From assembly GCF_032118995.1 (NCBI RefSeq), contig NC_092652.1, positions 20,878,544-20,942,543 on the forward strand: 64,000 nt of DNA. Reading direction: 5' to 3'. This document shows positions 37,301 through 47,720 of the stretch, piece by piece (position 1 is the stretch's first letter; each line of letters starts with the position of its first letter). A program made the translations under genes and the position numbers. The stretch is from Asterias amurensis (taxonomy: Eukaryota; Echinodermata; Asteroidea; Forcipulatida; Asteriidae). Below the pieces are notes generated by a model that was not told the DNA's origin, made no database searches, and was given only the letters and a program-made list of their open reading frames with translations.

Positions 37301-37676
37301 TTAAAGGCAGTGGACACTATTGGTAATTACTCGAAATAATTATTGGCATTAGACCTTACTTGGTAAAGAGTAATGGGTAGAGGTTGATGGTAAAAAACAT
37401 TGTGAGAAATGGCTCCCTCTGAAGTAACATAGCAAGAAGTAATTTGATTTTGAGACCTCGGATTTATAATTTGAGGTCTCGAAATCAAGCATCTGAAAGC
37501 ACACAACTTCGTGTGACAAGGGTGTTTTTTCTTTCATTATTATCTCGCAACTTGATTGCGACCGATTGAGCTCAAATTTTAACAGGTTTGTTATTTTATG
37601 CATATGTTGCGATACACCAAGGTCCAAGTGAGAGGACTGGTCTTTGACAATTACCAATAGTGTCCAGTGTCTTTAA
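37301..37676. mobile_element. TTAA MITE, AGGCAGTGG family
   Basis: TTAA|AGGCAGTGGACACTATTGG ... CCAATAGTGTCCAGTGTCT|TTAA, gene A intron 2. Confidence 0.9.
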
Positions 37677-37919
37677 ACATATTTATTCGCCTTTTATTTT
37701 TGTAATTTTGTTTTCCTATTTGCCATCCAATTTATAACACAGGTTTTTTCTAACCTGCACTTCATCACTCGTTCTTAGATTACCTCCACTGTAAAATATA
37801 ATTCATAAAATGTATGGTTTTCTTCTTTGTGTGTAAGTTAATATCAAAATTAAACATAGATTATTTATCGATGCGGTACTCTCTGCCAAAACATAGGGTT
37901 CGAACTGCCACTAGCTGCC

Positions 37920-38080
37920 GGGCAATCTCGGTAGTCTAGTTGGTAAGACACTGCTCTAGAATAACAAGGGTCATGGGTTTGAATCCCATCCGAGTAATAT
38001 GCCTGTGGAAATTATTTCCAGGGACTCGGGAAAGTGCTGAGTGTACAGAGCTAACACACACTGGTTCAAGGGTAAACAAA
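37920..38080 (+). repeat. tRNA-derived SINE
   Basis: The head has an A box (TAGTCTAGTTGGTAAGACAC) and B box (GGGTTTGAATCCCATC), then a body with GGGACTCGGGAAAGTGCTGA and GTGTACAGAGCTAACACAC. A SINE rather than a functional tRNA. Confidence 0.72.
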
Positions 38081-38737
38081 ACAAAATTAATACGTTTATC
38101 AAGATTGTATGTTTTACTATTATTGTTAAAAGGTTTGTAAGATCCTGGTACTGTATTTATTCAAGATTGCATTTTTGAAAAGTTTGTATAGACACTTATT
38201 ATGTGTCCGTCCTGAATGTAAAATCAGTATGGGACTGTAGGGGGCTTACTGCTTGCTATTCAGGAAGTGCTGACTGGAAATCTGTTTTGCTGGGTTACAG
38301 CCTCGCTACCATGAGCCGCCTACAAATCCTATCTCATTAATGCTGATTGGCTCATATAATAGACTGTTTTGCCCACAATATGCTTATGGTGCAGGCCTGA
38401 TGCTTCTCAGAGGCAACAAAGGGGATTGCCTCCATGCCCCTATGATCATTGCCTTGGTGCCCTTGAAATGCTAATAGAGTGCCCTTTACCCAGGAGAAAA
38501 TGCCTTGGTGCCTTTGGGATCCTTTCAAAAACGAAGCATACAAGCTTGGTGGAACTGCAAACCTTGCCAAATGATCATCAAGGCATTGTTTCGTAAAGCA
38601 TATACACAAGCACAAAATCTTGCTAAGTACAGAAAACTCTTACTAAGCAAGAAATAGCCCACCAGCTAAGATACCGTACATTTACCATTTAAAACTGGAC
38701 ATCAAAATGTCGATGGCTTTCGTTTTCTTTTCACCAG

Positions 38738-38924
38738 GAAACGGCATGTATTCCCCTTTATTGAGCAACTTGGTGGGTCTACATGTGATATGGAGAGTAT
38801 TGACTTAAAAAACCACCCAGATTCTTCACAATTGGACAGTGCACCAGCAGGCAGCACACAGGCAGGCAATAGCGGGGAGTCGGGGGCCTTGCGTGGCGAT
38901 GTGGCAGTACATCATATGGAATGA
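38738..38924 (+). CDS. Gene A exon 3: cytoplasmic tail and stop
   Basis: The acceptor CTTTTCACCAG|GAAACGG restores the phase-2 frame. The exon encodes the end of the helix, a basic stop-transfer (LKRH) and a hydrophilic tail: VFPFIEQLGG, DMESIDLKNHPDSSQLD, a Ser/Gly/Ala-rich stretch, and VAVHHME before TGA. The tail is about 60 residues with no recognised signalling domain. A candidate AATAAA is at 39,702-39,707. Intron 2 is about 4.6 kb and full of repeats. Single-frame openness, exact phase and the overall length divisible by three support the model. Confidence 0.82.
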
Positions 38925-40007
38925 AATGTTTCAGCGCCTTAGGACCTCTATGTAAAGAAGCCTTCCACTGCTTAAATACATGTGCCCACAGCCCATCCTT
39001 TTGAAGCTTGGGCAATACCTCTTCTTTTCAACAACGATGTATTTATCGTCAAGAATACATCGTGATTTTTTGTTTAAAGTGGCATAAATTCAGAGGTGTT
39101 AAAGTGACTATAACAGAGAATTAGTATAAAATTCAATCATGTATATCTGGTTTTATATTTCCTTACTCTACACATTGTAACTGTGTTAAAAACCAGTGAT
39201 AATAATTCAGTGATGGTCAAACTGTGAGGTGTATGTCTCATCACCAAGTAGACTCACTCTTATTGGCTTTCACTCGAAGTACATGAAAAATGTTGACGGC
39301 TGAAACAGTGAGTGGGCGACTGGACGCGCTAGAATTCGATAGATCGACTGTTGCAGTCTTTAAGAACGACTCTGGAGTGTCTAGGGTTAGACGTCGATCT
39401 TGTCATGAGCTGATCCAATGTAAATTTTGTTAAGTTAGCCTGGCTGACACAAACATTTATTTGGGTTGACTAAGAGTCGCTCATAATCTATTTGGTTGGC
39501 GCGACTCTGGCGCACCTGTCTGAAACTGGTATTAGTTATGTAGTTGATTCTTCAAAAGAATTAAAATAATTTGTGTACATTGTAAAATGCAATGTATATT
39601 TCTGACCCCCTTTATTTCCTGTTGTAAAACAACATTATTTTGAGATAACCTCACAGTGAAACTGTGTCTGTGTACACCTTTAAAACGAAAGTATACTTTT
39701 AAATAAAGATTTTTTATATACAATAAAACTAACCTGAGAAAATTTCATTTCAAAAGGTGGTCATGTTTTTTTGAGATGACCACAAAATTCTGGAGCAATG
39801 TCCATGCACAAAGAATAATCCATAATTGGAATCGGAATGTGAGAGATGTTACTGCCAGTAATGCTTCTCACATTCAAATGTTTGGGGATTACAGCTTGCT
39901 TTCCCTCTTTACCACATTACATCAAAGTGAAATGATTCTCAAAATACTTTATACTAACGAAAGCTGCTGTAAACTTTTAACCAAGTAACTATTTATTGCC
40001 ATCAATT
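38925..40007. other. 3' region of gene A and intergenic, no other gene seen
   Basis: AATAAA at 39,702 is a candidate poly(A) signal. No further coding exon recognised. Confidence 0.45.
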
Positions 40008-40357
40008 TTAAAGGCAGTGGACACTTATTGGTAACTATTACAAATAATTGTTAGCATAAAAAACTTTCTTGGTAACAAGTAATGGAGAGCTGTTGATAGT
40101 ATAAAACATTATGAGAAACGGCTCCCTCTGAAGTAACGTAGTTTCCAAGAAAGAAGTTATTTTCCACAAATTTGATTTCGAGACCTCAGAATTAGATTTT
40201 TAAGGTCTTGGAAGCACGCAACTTTGTGTGACAAGAGTGTCACTATCATTATTATCTTGCAACTTCGATGAGGTTTGTTATTTTATGCATATGTTGAGAT
40301 ACACCAAGTGAAAAGACTGGTCTTTGACAATTACCAATAGCGTCCAGAGTCTTTGAG
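40008..40357. mobile_element. TTAA MITE, AGGCAGTGG family
   Basis: Left TTAA|AGGCAGTGGACACTTATTGG; the right end CCAATAGCGTCCAGAGTCT is followed by TTGA instead of TTAA. Confidence 0.82.
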
Positions 40358-40728
40358 AGTATTTTAAGTGTATTATGTGGCTACTCTTAGTTTTCTATGC
40401 TGCGTTATGAATGCTAAGATTTTAAGTGATAGGCCCCTACACTAATGTATTATTAAAGACTAGATTTTGGAACACACTGTTACTTACTCATTTTATACAG
40501 TACATTTGTCCTAGTGCAAATGGCACTATAGACCGTTATCATGGTGCAGCCATCTTGAACTTTTCCCATTGACATCAATGTATCCAAACCGAGGCTAGAA
40601 GAACAAAATAGTCTGGCGCCTATTTGCACATTTATTTTTAGCATTCATTTGTTGTTATTCAATACAAGGAACATGACCAAGATTGAGACATCACGATAAA
40701 GGTCTATGTAATAGGTTCAGGGGTGGAT

Positions 40729-40869
40729 TTCACAAAGAGTTAGGACTAGTCTTATCTTGAGTTAGGACGAGTTACTAGTCCTAACTTAGGACAAGCTGTA
40801 TGTTTTTGATATCTCTTAGGACTAGTCCTAAGTTAGGACTAGTCCTAACTCTTTGTGAAATCGACCCCT
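40729..40869. mobile_element. Foldback MITE (CAGGGGTGGATTTCACAAAG)
   Basis: CAGGGGTGGATTTCACAAAG, then AGTTAGGACTAGTC pairs with GACTAGTCCTAACTCTTTGTG and AAATCGACCCCTG. The interior is made of TTAGGACTAGTCCTAA units. No clear target duplication. Confidence 0.8.
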
Positions 40870-41159
40870 GGTGTGACTCGGCTTGTGAATTTATTTAGTT
40901 GTATTCAGCACGATAATTGTTGTAATTTTACATAAAGAAAGTAAGACTTAATTCACATGGGACAGTATAGTGCCTCCATAATTGTCTGCACATTATAATA
41001 ACCATGGAGGAAGGAAGTGGACAGAAAATTGAAACATGGTACATGTATAACGTAATGGTTTTGGTTATGACTGAATCATGTGTTAAACTAGAGGGCGTAT
41101 AAAATCATGTGACTCTGATGGCCTGACAAGCATTTGCGCTGACCCATCATACTACACTG

Positions 41160-41460
41160 CAAGTCACTAACAATGGAGAGCTGTTAATAGTCTAAAATAC
41201 TGTGAGAAACAGCTGGATGAATCAACATAGTTTTTGAGAAAGGGGTCATTTCTCACTCAAATATTAAAATACTTCAAGCCTGAAGCCTTTTACTATGCAT
41301 AAAACACACATTTGTGTGTAACAAGGGCGTTTTTGCATTCATTTTCATATGACAAATTGAGTCAAAATTTTCACAGGTTTGCTATGATATGCCTGGGACA
41401 CACCAAGTGAGAATTCTGGTCTTTGAAAATTTAAAAAACTATACCGTGCCCTTAAGACTA
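41160..41460. repeat. Diverged relative of the AGGCAGTGG family
   Basis: Shares GGAGAGCTGTTAATAGT, GTGAGAAACAGCT, AACAAGGGCGTTTTTGC, TTTTCACAGGTTTGCTAT and ACACCAAGTGAGAA in family order; the termini are lost. Confidence 0.55.
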
Positions 41461-42144
41461 TATTTCCCATGGTAAGACACAAATATTGTTACTTTCATTA
41501 ATATTAAAAGCTATAAATAATGTTATACATGACTGAAAATACTCTTTTGCCCAATTTATGTTTGTTTGTTTTGCTTTTTAGTTGAGGGGGGGGGGACAAA
41601 GATCAAGTCAAGTTCCAAGTTCCATTCCAGAGAATTTTATAGATATTGTCTGAAATGTAACAAGTTATTTTACTATGAAGAATGGAATTGCATGTAAGAT
41701 TTTAAGTGTGCCCAGAGGCATCAGTACGTGCTTTGTACAACTCCATATTTAATACAAAGATTTATTTAATAGGAATCATGTTGTTTATAATCGTTAAATC
41801 AATGTGTTAAAGAGTTTGTTTATTTAACTGGTGTGTAATATTGACTACCGTACCGACAGCTTTGTTTTAGTAGGGATGCATGTTATATAGTGCGACAAAA
41901 CCAAAGCTGAGTGTTGCGAATTGCGATAATCAAAACCCATCCATCTAGCCCACCTTGTTTGGCTGTTGGCTCTCTTCTACCATTAGTCTTTACTCTTATC
42001 GTAGTCGCCATTTGATAAAAACACCGATGATAAAAGTGAGCCATACCCAACAAGGTGGACTACTCTCCATCCTTGTGATGCTCGCAACTACTTTGAAGCC
42101 AAGTATTGTTTGAAGTTTCGCATGGTGTGGAGAAATAAGAAGAA

Positions 42145-42345
42145 GTTATAAATAAATGGTAAACTTGCGGGTACATCCCTATGTGTGAATCTCTTAGGGT
42201 GAGTGTTGGCTCTGGAAGCAACCTTCTCCTACAGAGGAGCAGAGTCTGTTTGAAACGTCAATACCCAACCGGCTCTGTTCAGAGCCAACACTCACCCTAA
42301 GAGATCTACTCATCATTTTACCTGCAAGTGTTCTATTTATTTATA
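42145..42345. mobile_element. Foldback element with GAAACGTC motif, copy 1
   Basis: The outer arms AAATAAATGGTAAACTTGCG and TTACCTGCAAGTGTTC enclose an inner palindrome CTTAGGGTGAGTGTTGGCTC / GAGCCAACACTCACCCTAAG around CAGAGTCTGTTTGAAACGTC. Related to 60,283-60,495. Confidence 0.65.
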
Positions 42346-43085
42346 GTTTCTTCTTAGTTTGTAGCTACCTTCACTGGGAAAGGATCAAGCCTGGAATTTC
42401 ATCTTTGAGAGGGCAAGGCCTTCATTTTGAAAAGGTCACTTGCGCTAAAAACTCTCAAAGTCAGTGAGAAACCCCTTTGAAGGGTAGGGGCACCAAGGCG
42501 AGGACTAGGGGCCACAAAGGCTGTTGCCTCACTGTAATTCCAGGTATGAAAGCTGGTCAAACCAATGTGAAATATTTCACCTTCATGTTTTGTTTGAAGG
42601 AAGCCAAGGTACAACCATGCAACATTTCAGCTCATAGTTTTGATTTTTTTAATTGCATAGACAAAATTATAGGCTGCAACAAAGTTCTGTTGGTTTTAGA
42701 CAGTACTGCTTGTCTGGTTGTGGTTTTGGAACTTTTTGTTTTAACATTTTTTCGTTTACATAAACAACTGGTAAATCCATGATTTTACTGTTCTAGATCT
42801 TTCGGCTCTGAAGCATGCAATGGAAGTAAAACTTCTTTTTTAATCTGTATTAATATTACATAAAAGTTCAATTACATTTGCTTTTCTTTTGGATGTTCTA
42901 AATAAACTGAAGTATACTAGAAAGTAAATGCACTGTGTTGTTCGTTTTGAATTGTCATTGTTAATGTGTTTTAGATGTAGTGTGGCACTTAGGTTGGTGA
43001 ACTATGGAAAGTCATAAATAAATGCAATCAAAACACATGACCACAGTTTGTTGGGATTATCACTCAATTCAAAAAAAGTGTTGAA

Positions 43086-43769
43086 TTAAAGGAACACGTT
43101 GCCTTGGATCGGACGAGTTGGTCAAAACAAAAGCGTTTGTAACCGTTTTTTATAAAATGCATATGGTTGGAAAGATGTTTTAAAAGTAGAATACAATGAT
43201 CCACACAAGTTTGCCTCGAAATTGCGTGGTTTTCCTTCTACTGTGCGAACTAACATGGTCGGCCATTTATGGGGGTCAAAATTTTGACCCCCATAAATGG
43301 CCGACGTGTTAGTCGACGATGTAAAAGGAAAACCACGCAATTTCGAGGCATGTTTGTGTGGATCATTGTATTCTACTTTTACAACATCTTTCTACCCATA
43401 TGTATTTTATAAAAAACGGTTACAAACGCTTTTCAAAGACCAACTCGACCGATCCAAGGCAACGTGTTCCTTAGTCTTGGTTCCAAGACCATTGGTGTTG
43501 CGCGGTCACACACAGCCAACGTTCCGATTATGCACGGCAAAAACTGTCCACGCTTGTAATGAACGAACGCTAGCGGGCGCTGTTTCTCTGATTTACGGAT
43601 CTCACCATGTCCTGTGCTCACCATGAGATCTAAATCAGAGAAACAGAGCGCCCGCTAGCGTTCGTTCATTACAAGCGTGAACAGTTTTTGCCGTGCATAA
43701 TCGGAACGTTGGTTGTGTGTGACCGCGCAACACCAATGGTCTTGTGACCAAGACTACGTGTTCCTTTAA
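43086..43769. mobile_element. TTAA foldback MITE, AGGAACACG family, copy 4, interrupted
   Basis: TTAA|AGGAACACGTTGCC ... GGCAACGTGTTCCT|TTAA, split 10 bp before its right end by the MULE-like element below. Confidence 0.92.
43473..43755. mobile_element. MULE-like foldback element nested in the MITE
   Basis: AGTCTTGGTTCCAAGACCAT ... ATGGTCTTGTGACCAAGACT with arms of about 130 bp. Flanked by ACGTGTTCCTT (43,462-43,472 and 43,756-43,766). If the element is read as TAGTCTTGG...CCAAGACTA, the duplication is the 9-bp CGTGTTCCT, matching the other copy's 9 bp. Confidence 0.88.
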
Positions 43770-44096
43770 CAAAGCATACCTCCATGAACAAAGCAACCAA
43801 TCCTGGGAGGCAGGGGGCCTACAGTTTGCAGAAAATGTTCAGTGAATTCATTTCTAGAATCTGTTAACACATTTAAATGTTTTGCTAACATTCGGCCGTC
43901 CATGTAAATGACAACTATAACAATTTCATAAAATGTCATTTCTGAACAAAAGTCGAGTCGGAAACCATCCACAACAATGCAAACTCATTTTTCTTAGCCA
44001 GTTTTTATCAACAAAATGAAGGTCTACATATGTGGGTTCTCATCTAAGCCTGTTCAGCATCTAGATGAGGTCTATAGAAAAGCAGTGCACCCTCTA

Positions 44097-44229
44097 GCCT
44101 TTTGTCAAGGCCTTCGTGGTGTAGGAGCGACTCGACGAGAGACCACGCGCTTCCCCACTTCGTGGTCTCCTGTTCCAGTCGCTTGGGATCGCGGCTCTAC
44201 TCCAAGCCACGATCGCTTAGACAAAAGGC
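44097..44229. repeat. Short foldback (GCCTTTTGTC)
   Basis: AGCCTTTTGTC ... GACAAAAGGC outside and CGACGAGAGACCACGCG / CTTCGTGGTCTC inside. Confidence 0.55.
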
Positions 44230-44461
44230 AAATGCAACCTCCAGAGGGCGTTCTTTTTTGTTTATAAGTGCTCTAACAACTGTCGCAGCTAGCTAGCTAG
44301 ATCAGGCATTTTATCAGTGTAGGCTCCACCGCTACGCGACGTGTGTACTGCAGTTTGGTCCAGTGTTCTTCTTCAGAAGTGCAGGAATTGCCCAGTGAAC
44401 AAATAGGAATAACCCTCTGGACATGCTACATGTGAATTGACCACTGGACTCCACGCACGTC

Positions 44462-44579
44462 ATGGACACCGTCAACTTCTGCAGGCCCCTAGCCCTGGGT
44501 GAAACAGTTTGCCACAATGTCACATGTAATGTGTCCTTCATGTCACCACTGCCTGAACTTCCACCACTATTCAGCTGCA
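44462..44579 (+). CDS. Gene B exon 1: extracellular N-terminus
   Basis: Encodes residues 1-39: MDTVNFCRPLALGETVCHNV then TCNVS and PLPELPPLFSC. Two N-glycosylation sequons (N19-V-T, N23-V-S) imply that this end is outside the cell, although there is no signal peptide. I chose the donor CTGCA|GTAACT (phase 1) over a nearby AG|GTGCTT because only phase 1 joins the membrane-helix frame of exon 2, and it matches gene A. Gene C repeats the GETVCHNVTC block as SETVCHNISC, and both carry GACCACTG shortly before the ATG. An acceptor-like TTCTTCTTCAG lies about 80 bp upstream, so a 5'UTR exon is likely. The three exons total 564 nt (187 residues plus stop). Confidence 0.75.
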
Positions 44580-44816
44580 GTAACTGTAGGTGCTTTGATT
44601 TTACTTCTCATTTTATTAGAACATTTGATAAACAAGTTTGACAGATTGTTGAATTACAAAATATTCGTCATCATAAACATAGTAGTCCATATTACTCAGC
44701 TTTCACAGTACATGCTGATGATGTGTAATTAGATGTGAGGCACATAATATGCACTAAACATTCATTCAATGACTAACACTATTATAGTATTATTGTTAAC
44801 AGTTCAAGGGAACTCG

Positions 44817-45586
44817 GCAAACTCCGGGTTGTTCTAAAACCCCCTCGACCCCCACGACCCCCTCGACCCCCTCGACTTTTGTGCGATTTTTTTTTCTGTA
44901 CACCGAAATTGCCACAGTTCACAACCTCAGCCAATCACGCACACAATTTTGTATGCTGACGTCGACTACCATGCCTCGCACATCACAACACAGCGTCTGA
45001 GACATGACAGACCATACAATTGTAGTATGCACGAAGCAAACTTCGCGTGATTGGCTGCTGAGATCGGGCCTGTGGCAATTGTGATGTACAGATAAAAAAC
45101 CGCGGCATTTCCACACGTATCTCTTGGCCGATTCAAGATTATTATCCCAACTGGGAACCTGCGTTTACCGCCCGAGTACGATTAAGGCCAACTCATTACG
45201 TGATGATCAGGTGAGACCCATTTCCGGCCGATCGCTCCCGTCCTGTGTACTATTCCTCACTGCCTACAAGAAGCGGAGCGCAAGGTTGTAGACATGGTCC
45301 ACACGTGTTTTGGGGTCCCTAATCGGTGCGGAGCGGAGAGTAAATACTCCCAATTCTGTGTGGCTGATGCAGATAAATATAACCGCAGTCTCAGACTTGA
45401 AATCAAGTCTAGTCTTGGAAGGAAGTTGCGTCGCGGATCACACACTGAATTCTAAATCGGGGACTTAATTCTTACTTGGTCGTAAAGCGACATTTTTATG
45501 AATTCGGAATTGGGACATTCTTCGAACACGGGGCGGACGTCGAGGGGTCATGGGTCGAGGGGGTTTTAGAACAACCCGCAAACTCC
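44817..45586. mobile_element. MULE-like transposon with perfect 9-bp duplication, gene B intron 1
   Basis: The element 44,826-45,577 (752 bp) has termini GGGTTGTTCTAAAACCCCCT, then CGACCC, inverted at the right end, flanked by GCAAACTCC on both sides. It is GC-richer than its surroundings and has no transposase ORF. Confidence 0.9.
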
Positions 45587-45749
45587 CGCAAAGGAAACAC
45601 CATGGAAGTACAATCCTACCTCTGTGACACCAAGCAACTGCCAATCTCTCTCATACAAACATTGGTGGAATGTCTATGATTATGAATTACACAAATCAAA
45701 AAATTGTGTAACAGTAACTAGACGACAATATTTACTTTAGTCATTGTGA

Positions 45750-45835
45750 AATCAGTGGTTAGCTGGGGGATTCGAACCCACAACCTTGTGATTGCAAGTC
45801 CTGCAGTTTAACCACTTGACCACGGTGACAAAAAA
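45750..45835 (-). repeat. tRNA-derived SINE head
   Basis: The minus strand reads GTCACCGTGGTCAAGTGGTT (A box), CAGGACTTGCAATCACAAGG and TTGTGGGTTCGAATCCCCCA (B box). The anticodon stem pairs poorly, so a functional tRNA is unlikely. Confidence 0.6.
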
Positions 45836-45869
45836 TGTAATAGTTGAATGGATTTCATAAAACTTAACA

Positions 45870-46510
45870 GCGCCAACCACCAACCAAGGTCATTACCATG
45901 CAGTGATGGCGGGGTGCGAACACTGTTATTCCCATTAATAAATACCTTTTTAATGAAATAAACGGCTAAAATTGTGAAAAGTTTTGTGACTTTTCTCTCC
46001 ACGATACTTCCAGTACACATGTTCGGGGGCCATATTTTAGCTTTTGATGGTTCTTATCCTTTTGTGCGTTAATCGCATTACTGAGAGTAGTCTACTTCGA
46101 GACCAATGACTCACTGTTAGTGTTAAGCACCCTTACTGGGATCAAAGAAGGCGAATGATTGGACGGTAGCTGTTTTTTGTGCATTAAAATGAGCACATGA
46201 GCTCGGTGTCCATGTAGCATGTCGCTGTAAATAAGACAATTATGTGAACAAATGAGTTTATATGCGCGCACCTTTTTTACATTGTTTTAATACATTTTCA
46301 GTGTGAATGCGCATGTGCGCATAGGCATGCCATACAGTGCACAGCGCAAACTAGTTTTACACAATGTATGCTGGGTTAGGGGTCATTTATTCGCTGTTTT
46401 CCAAAGCCGGTCCTTTATCATCCGTTAATACATCCCCACATGATCGGGTCTTGACCAATCAGAGACTGGAAACTGTCCAAGGTATTTATTTAATACGAAT
46501 TAATGACCTA
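45870..46510. mobile_element. Dispersed element, copy 2, inverted relative to 29,230-29,830
   Basis: ATTAATAAATACCTTTTTAA and CCAAGGTATTTATTTAATA at the ends; long interior similarity to copy 1 in reverse complement. It ends about 120 bp before gene B exon 2. Confidence 0.72.
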
Positions 46511-46627
46511 AATAGTTCTCAGCAGATGATTATTGGACTGACAAGATGGGCCTACACATGTGCAACTGACTGGTCAATATGCATCCTTGGTTCCAACCCC
46601 TCTCTTGTATTCTTATTGATCCAACAG

Positions 46628-46835
46628 ATACAGATCTGCCATCATGTGTCCGTGCCACCACTGTGCCTCCGACAGACAACCTTACTACTATGAGCAGTTC
46701 TGCTACATCTGGTCCTGGTAGTGATGGAAGTACATGTGATGAAACATGTATTGCTGTAATACTATGCCTATCAGTCCTACTGGTAGTACTAATAGCACTA
46801 GCAGTACTACTGCACATGTACTGCAACAAGACAGG
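46628..46835 (+). CDS. Gene B exon 2: Ser/Thr-rich stalk and transmembrane helix
   Basis: The acceptor is TTGATCCAACAG|ATACAG and the donor ACAGG|GTAAGA, phase 1 in and 2 out. It encodes a stalk (DLPSCVRATTVPPTDNLTTM, then SSSATSGPGSDGS) with a third sequon (N57-L-T) and likely O-glycosylation, then CDETC and a helix at about residues 81-101 (IAVILCLSVLLVVLIALAVL), ending HMYCNKTG. Gene A has the same order (Cys-rich segment, helix) with a much shorter stalk. I cannot exclude a further exon inside the 2-kb intron 1. Confidence 0.85.
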
Positions 46836-46851
46836 GTAAGAACTTGACTTA

Positions 46852-47073
46852 ATAGACCCTTCCCATGAAATATGTAAAATGCACGTAGCGCGTGCACACT
46901 TACATTTTGGTTGGCAAAATGAGGGAATACCTCACTGTTTTGTACATGGCTATTGGGTGTGTGACGCAGACGCGATTGCGCGTCTGCTTAGTGCAAATAT
47001 CTATGGCGTTTGCCAACCAATAGGGTATGTACGCATGCGTGAATACAGCTAGCATACTTCATGGGAAGGGTCC
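46852..47073. mobile_element. Foldback MITE in gene B intron 2
   Basis: AGACCCTTCCCATGAAATAT ... CATACTTCATGGGAAGGGTC. It fills most of the 396-bp intron between exons 2 and 3. Confidence 0.8.
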
Positions 47074-47231
47074 ATCATGCCATAAATATCACTTCTGAAC
47101 AAAGAGTTGCAGTCATCCACCACATGTTGCTGTACTTTCGATGATCAAGATCCTCTTTCTATTTTCTTCTTCTTCATCATTTAACCCCCTTCTTCTTCAT
47201 TTAACCCCAAAATTACTACTTTTATTTGCAG

Positions 47232-47469
47232 GCTATTCAAGAATCGAAAGGCCCCTAGCAAATATGAAAGTTCGAGAGAATTTGACCGATCAAATTCTGC
47301 TGAACAAATTCTCTCTCAAGAGCAGCACAATAACCAGCGCATTGAAATGCTGGAGAGCCATCAGCATTCTTCAAACAAGGATAACAATGATTTACATGAT
47401 GCAACAATAGTGGTAGGAATGAAAGACCCAGAACCGGGAACAACTCCTGAAATGAGTGTCTACCTTTAA
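47232..47469 (+). CDS. Gene B exon 3: cytoplasmic tail and stop
   Basis: The acceptor TTTTATTTGCAG|GCTATTC restores the frame. It encodes a basic juxtamembrane stretch (LFKNRKAPSKYESS), a Glu/Gln/Asn/His-rich region (SAEQILSQEQHNNQRIEMLE) and a C-terminus EPGTTPEMSVYL before TAA. The last four residues SVYL resemble a class II PDZ-binding tail (hydrophobic at -2 and 0) and Tyr residues are available; both points are inference. The 3'UTR begins with a foldback repeat (47,480-47,720). Confidence 0.85.
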
Positions 47470-47479
47470 AGGAACCAGA

Positions 47480-47720
47480 GCTCAATTTCATGGCACTGCT
47501 TACCGCCGATTTTTGTGCTTACGATCTCCATTCTCCGCTTACAGTGCAAGCCCTAAATGTGTGCCCTATCCTTGTAAGCGTGAAATGCCTGTAACGTGGA
47601 TTACGCGCTTATCCGTGACATACGCTTGCCGATAGCACAGAATTCTCTGCTTCCGTAAAGCACCGATTCTGTGCTTATGGTCAGCAGAGCAATGAAATTG
47701 GGCCCATATTGTTCGCAGTG
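47480..47720. mobile_element. Foldback MITE (GGGCCCAATTTCAT family) in the gene B 3'UTR
   Basis: GAGCTCAATTTCATGGCACT ... CAGAGCAATGAAATTGGGCC, with internal GTGCTTACGATC / CTGTGCTTATGG phrases. Confidence 0.7.

Noticed and set aside
37920-37995. Possible tRNA gene
   Set aside because: A and B boxes are good but the acceptor and anticodon stems do not close and a SINE body follows.
44499-44732. 77-codon frame with a hydrophobic stretch
   Set aside because: It is an alternative frame of gene B exon 1 running through the splice donor into the intron.
46579-46627. Extension of gene B exon 2 upstream to an ATG at 46,579
   Set aside because: A good splice acceptor lies at 46,627 and the extra residues have no equivalent in gene A or C.
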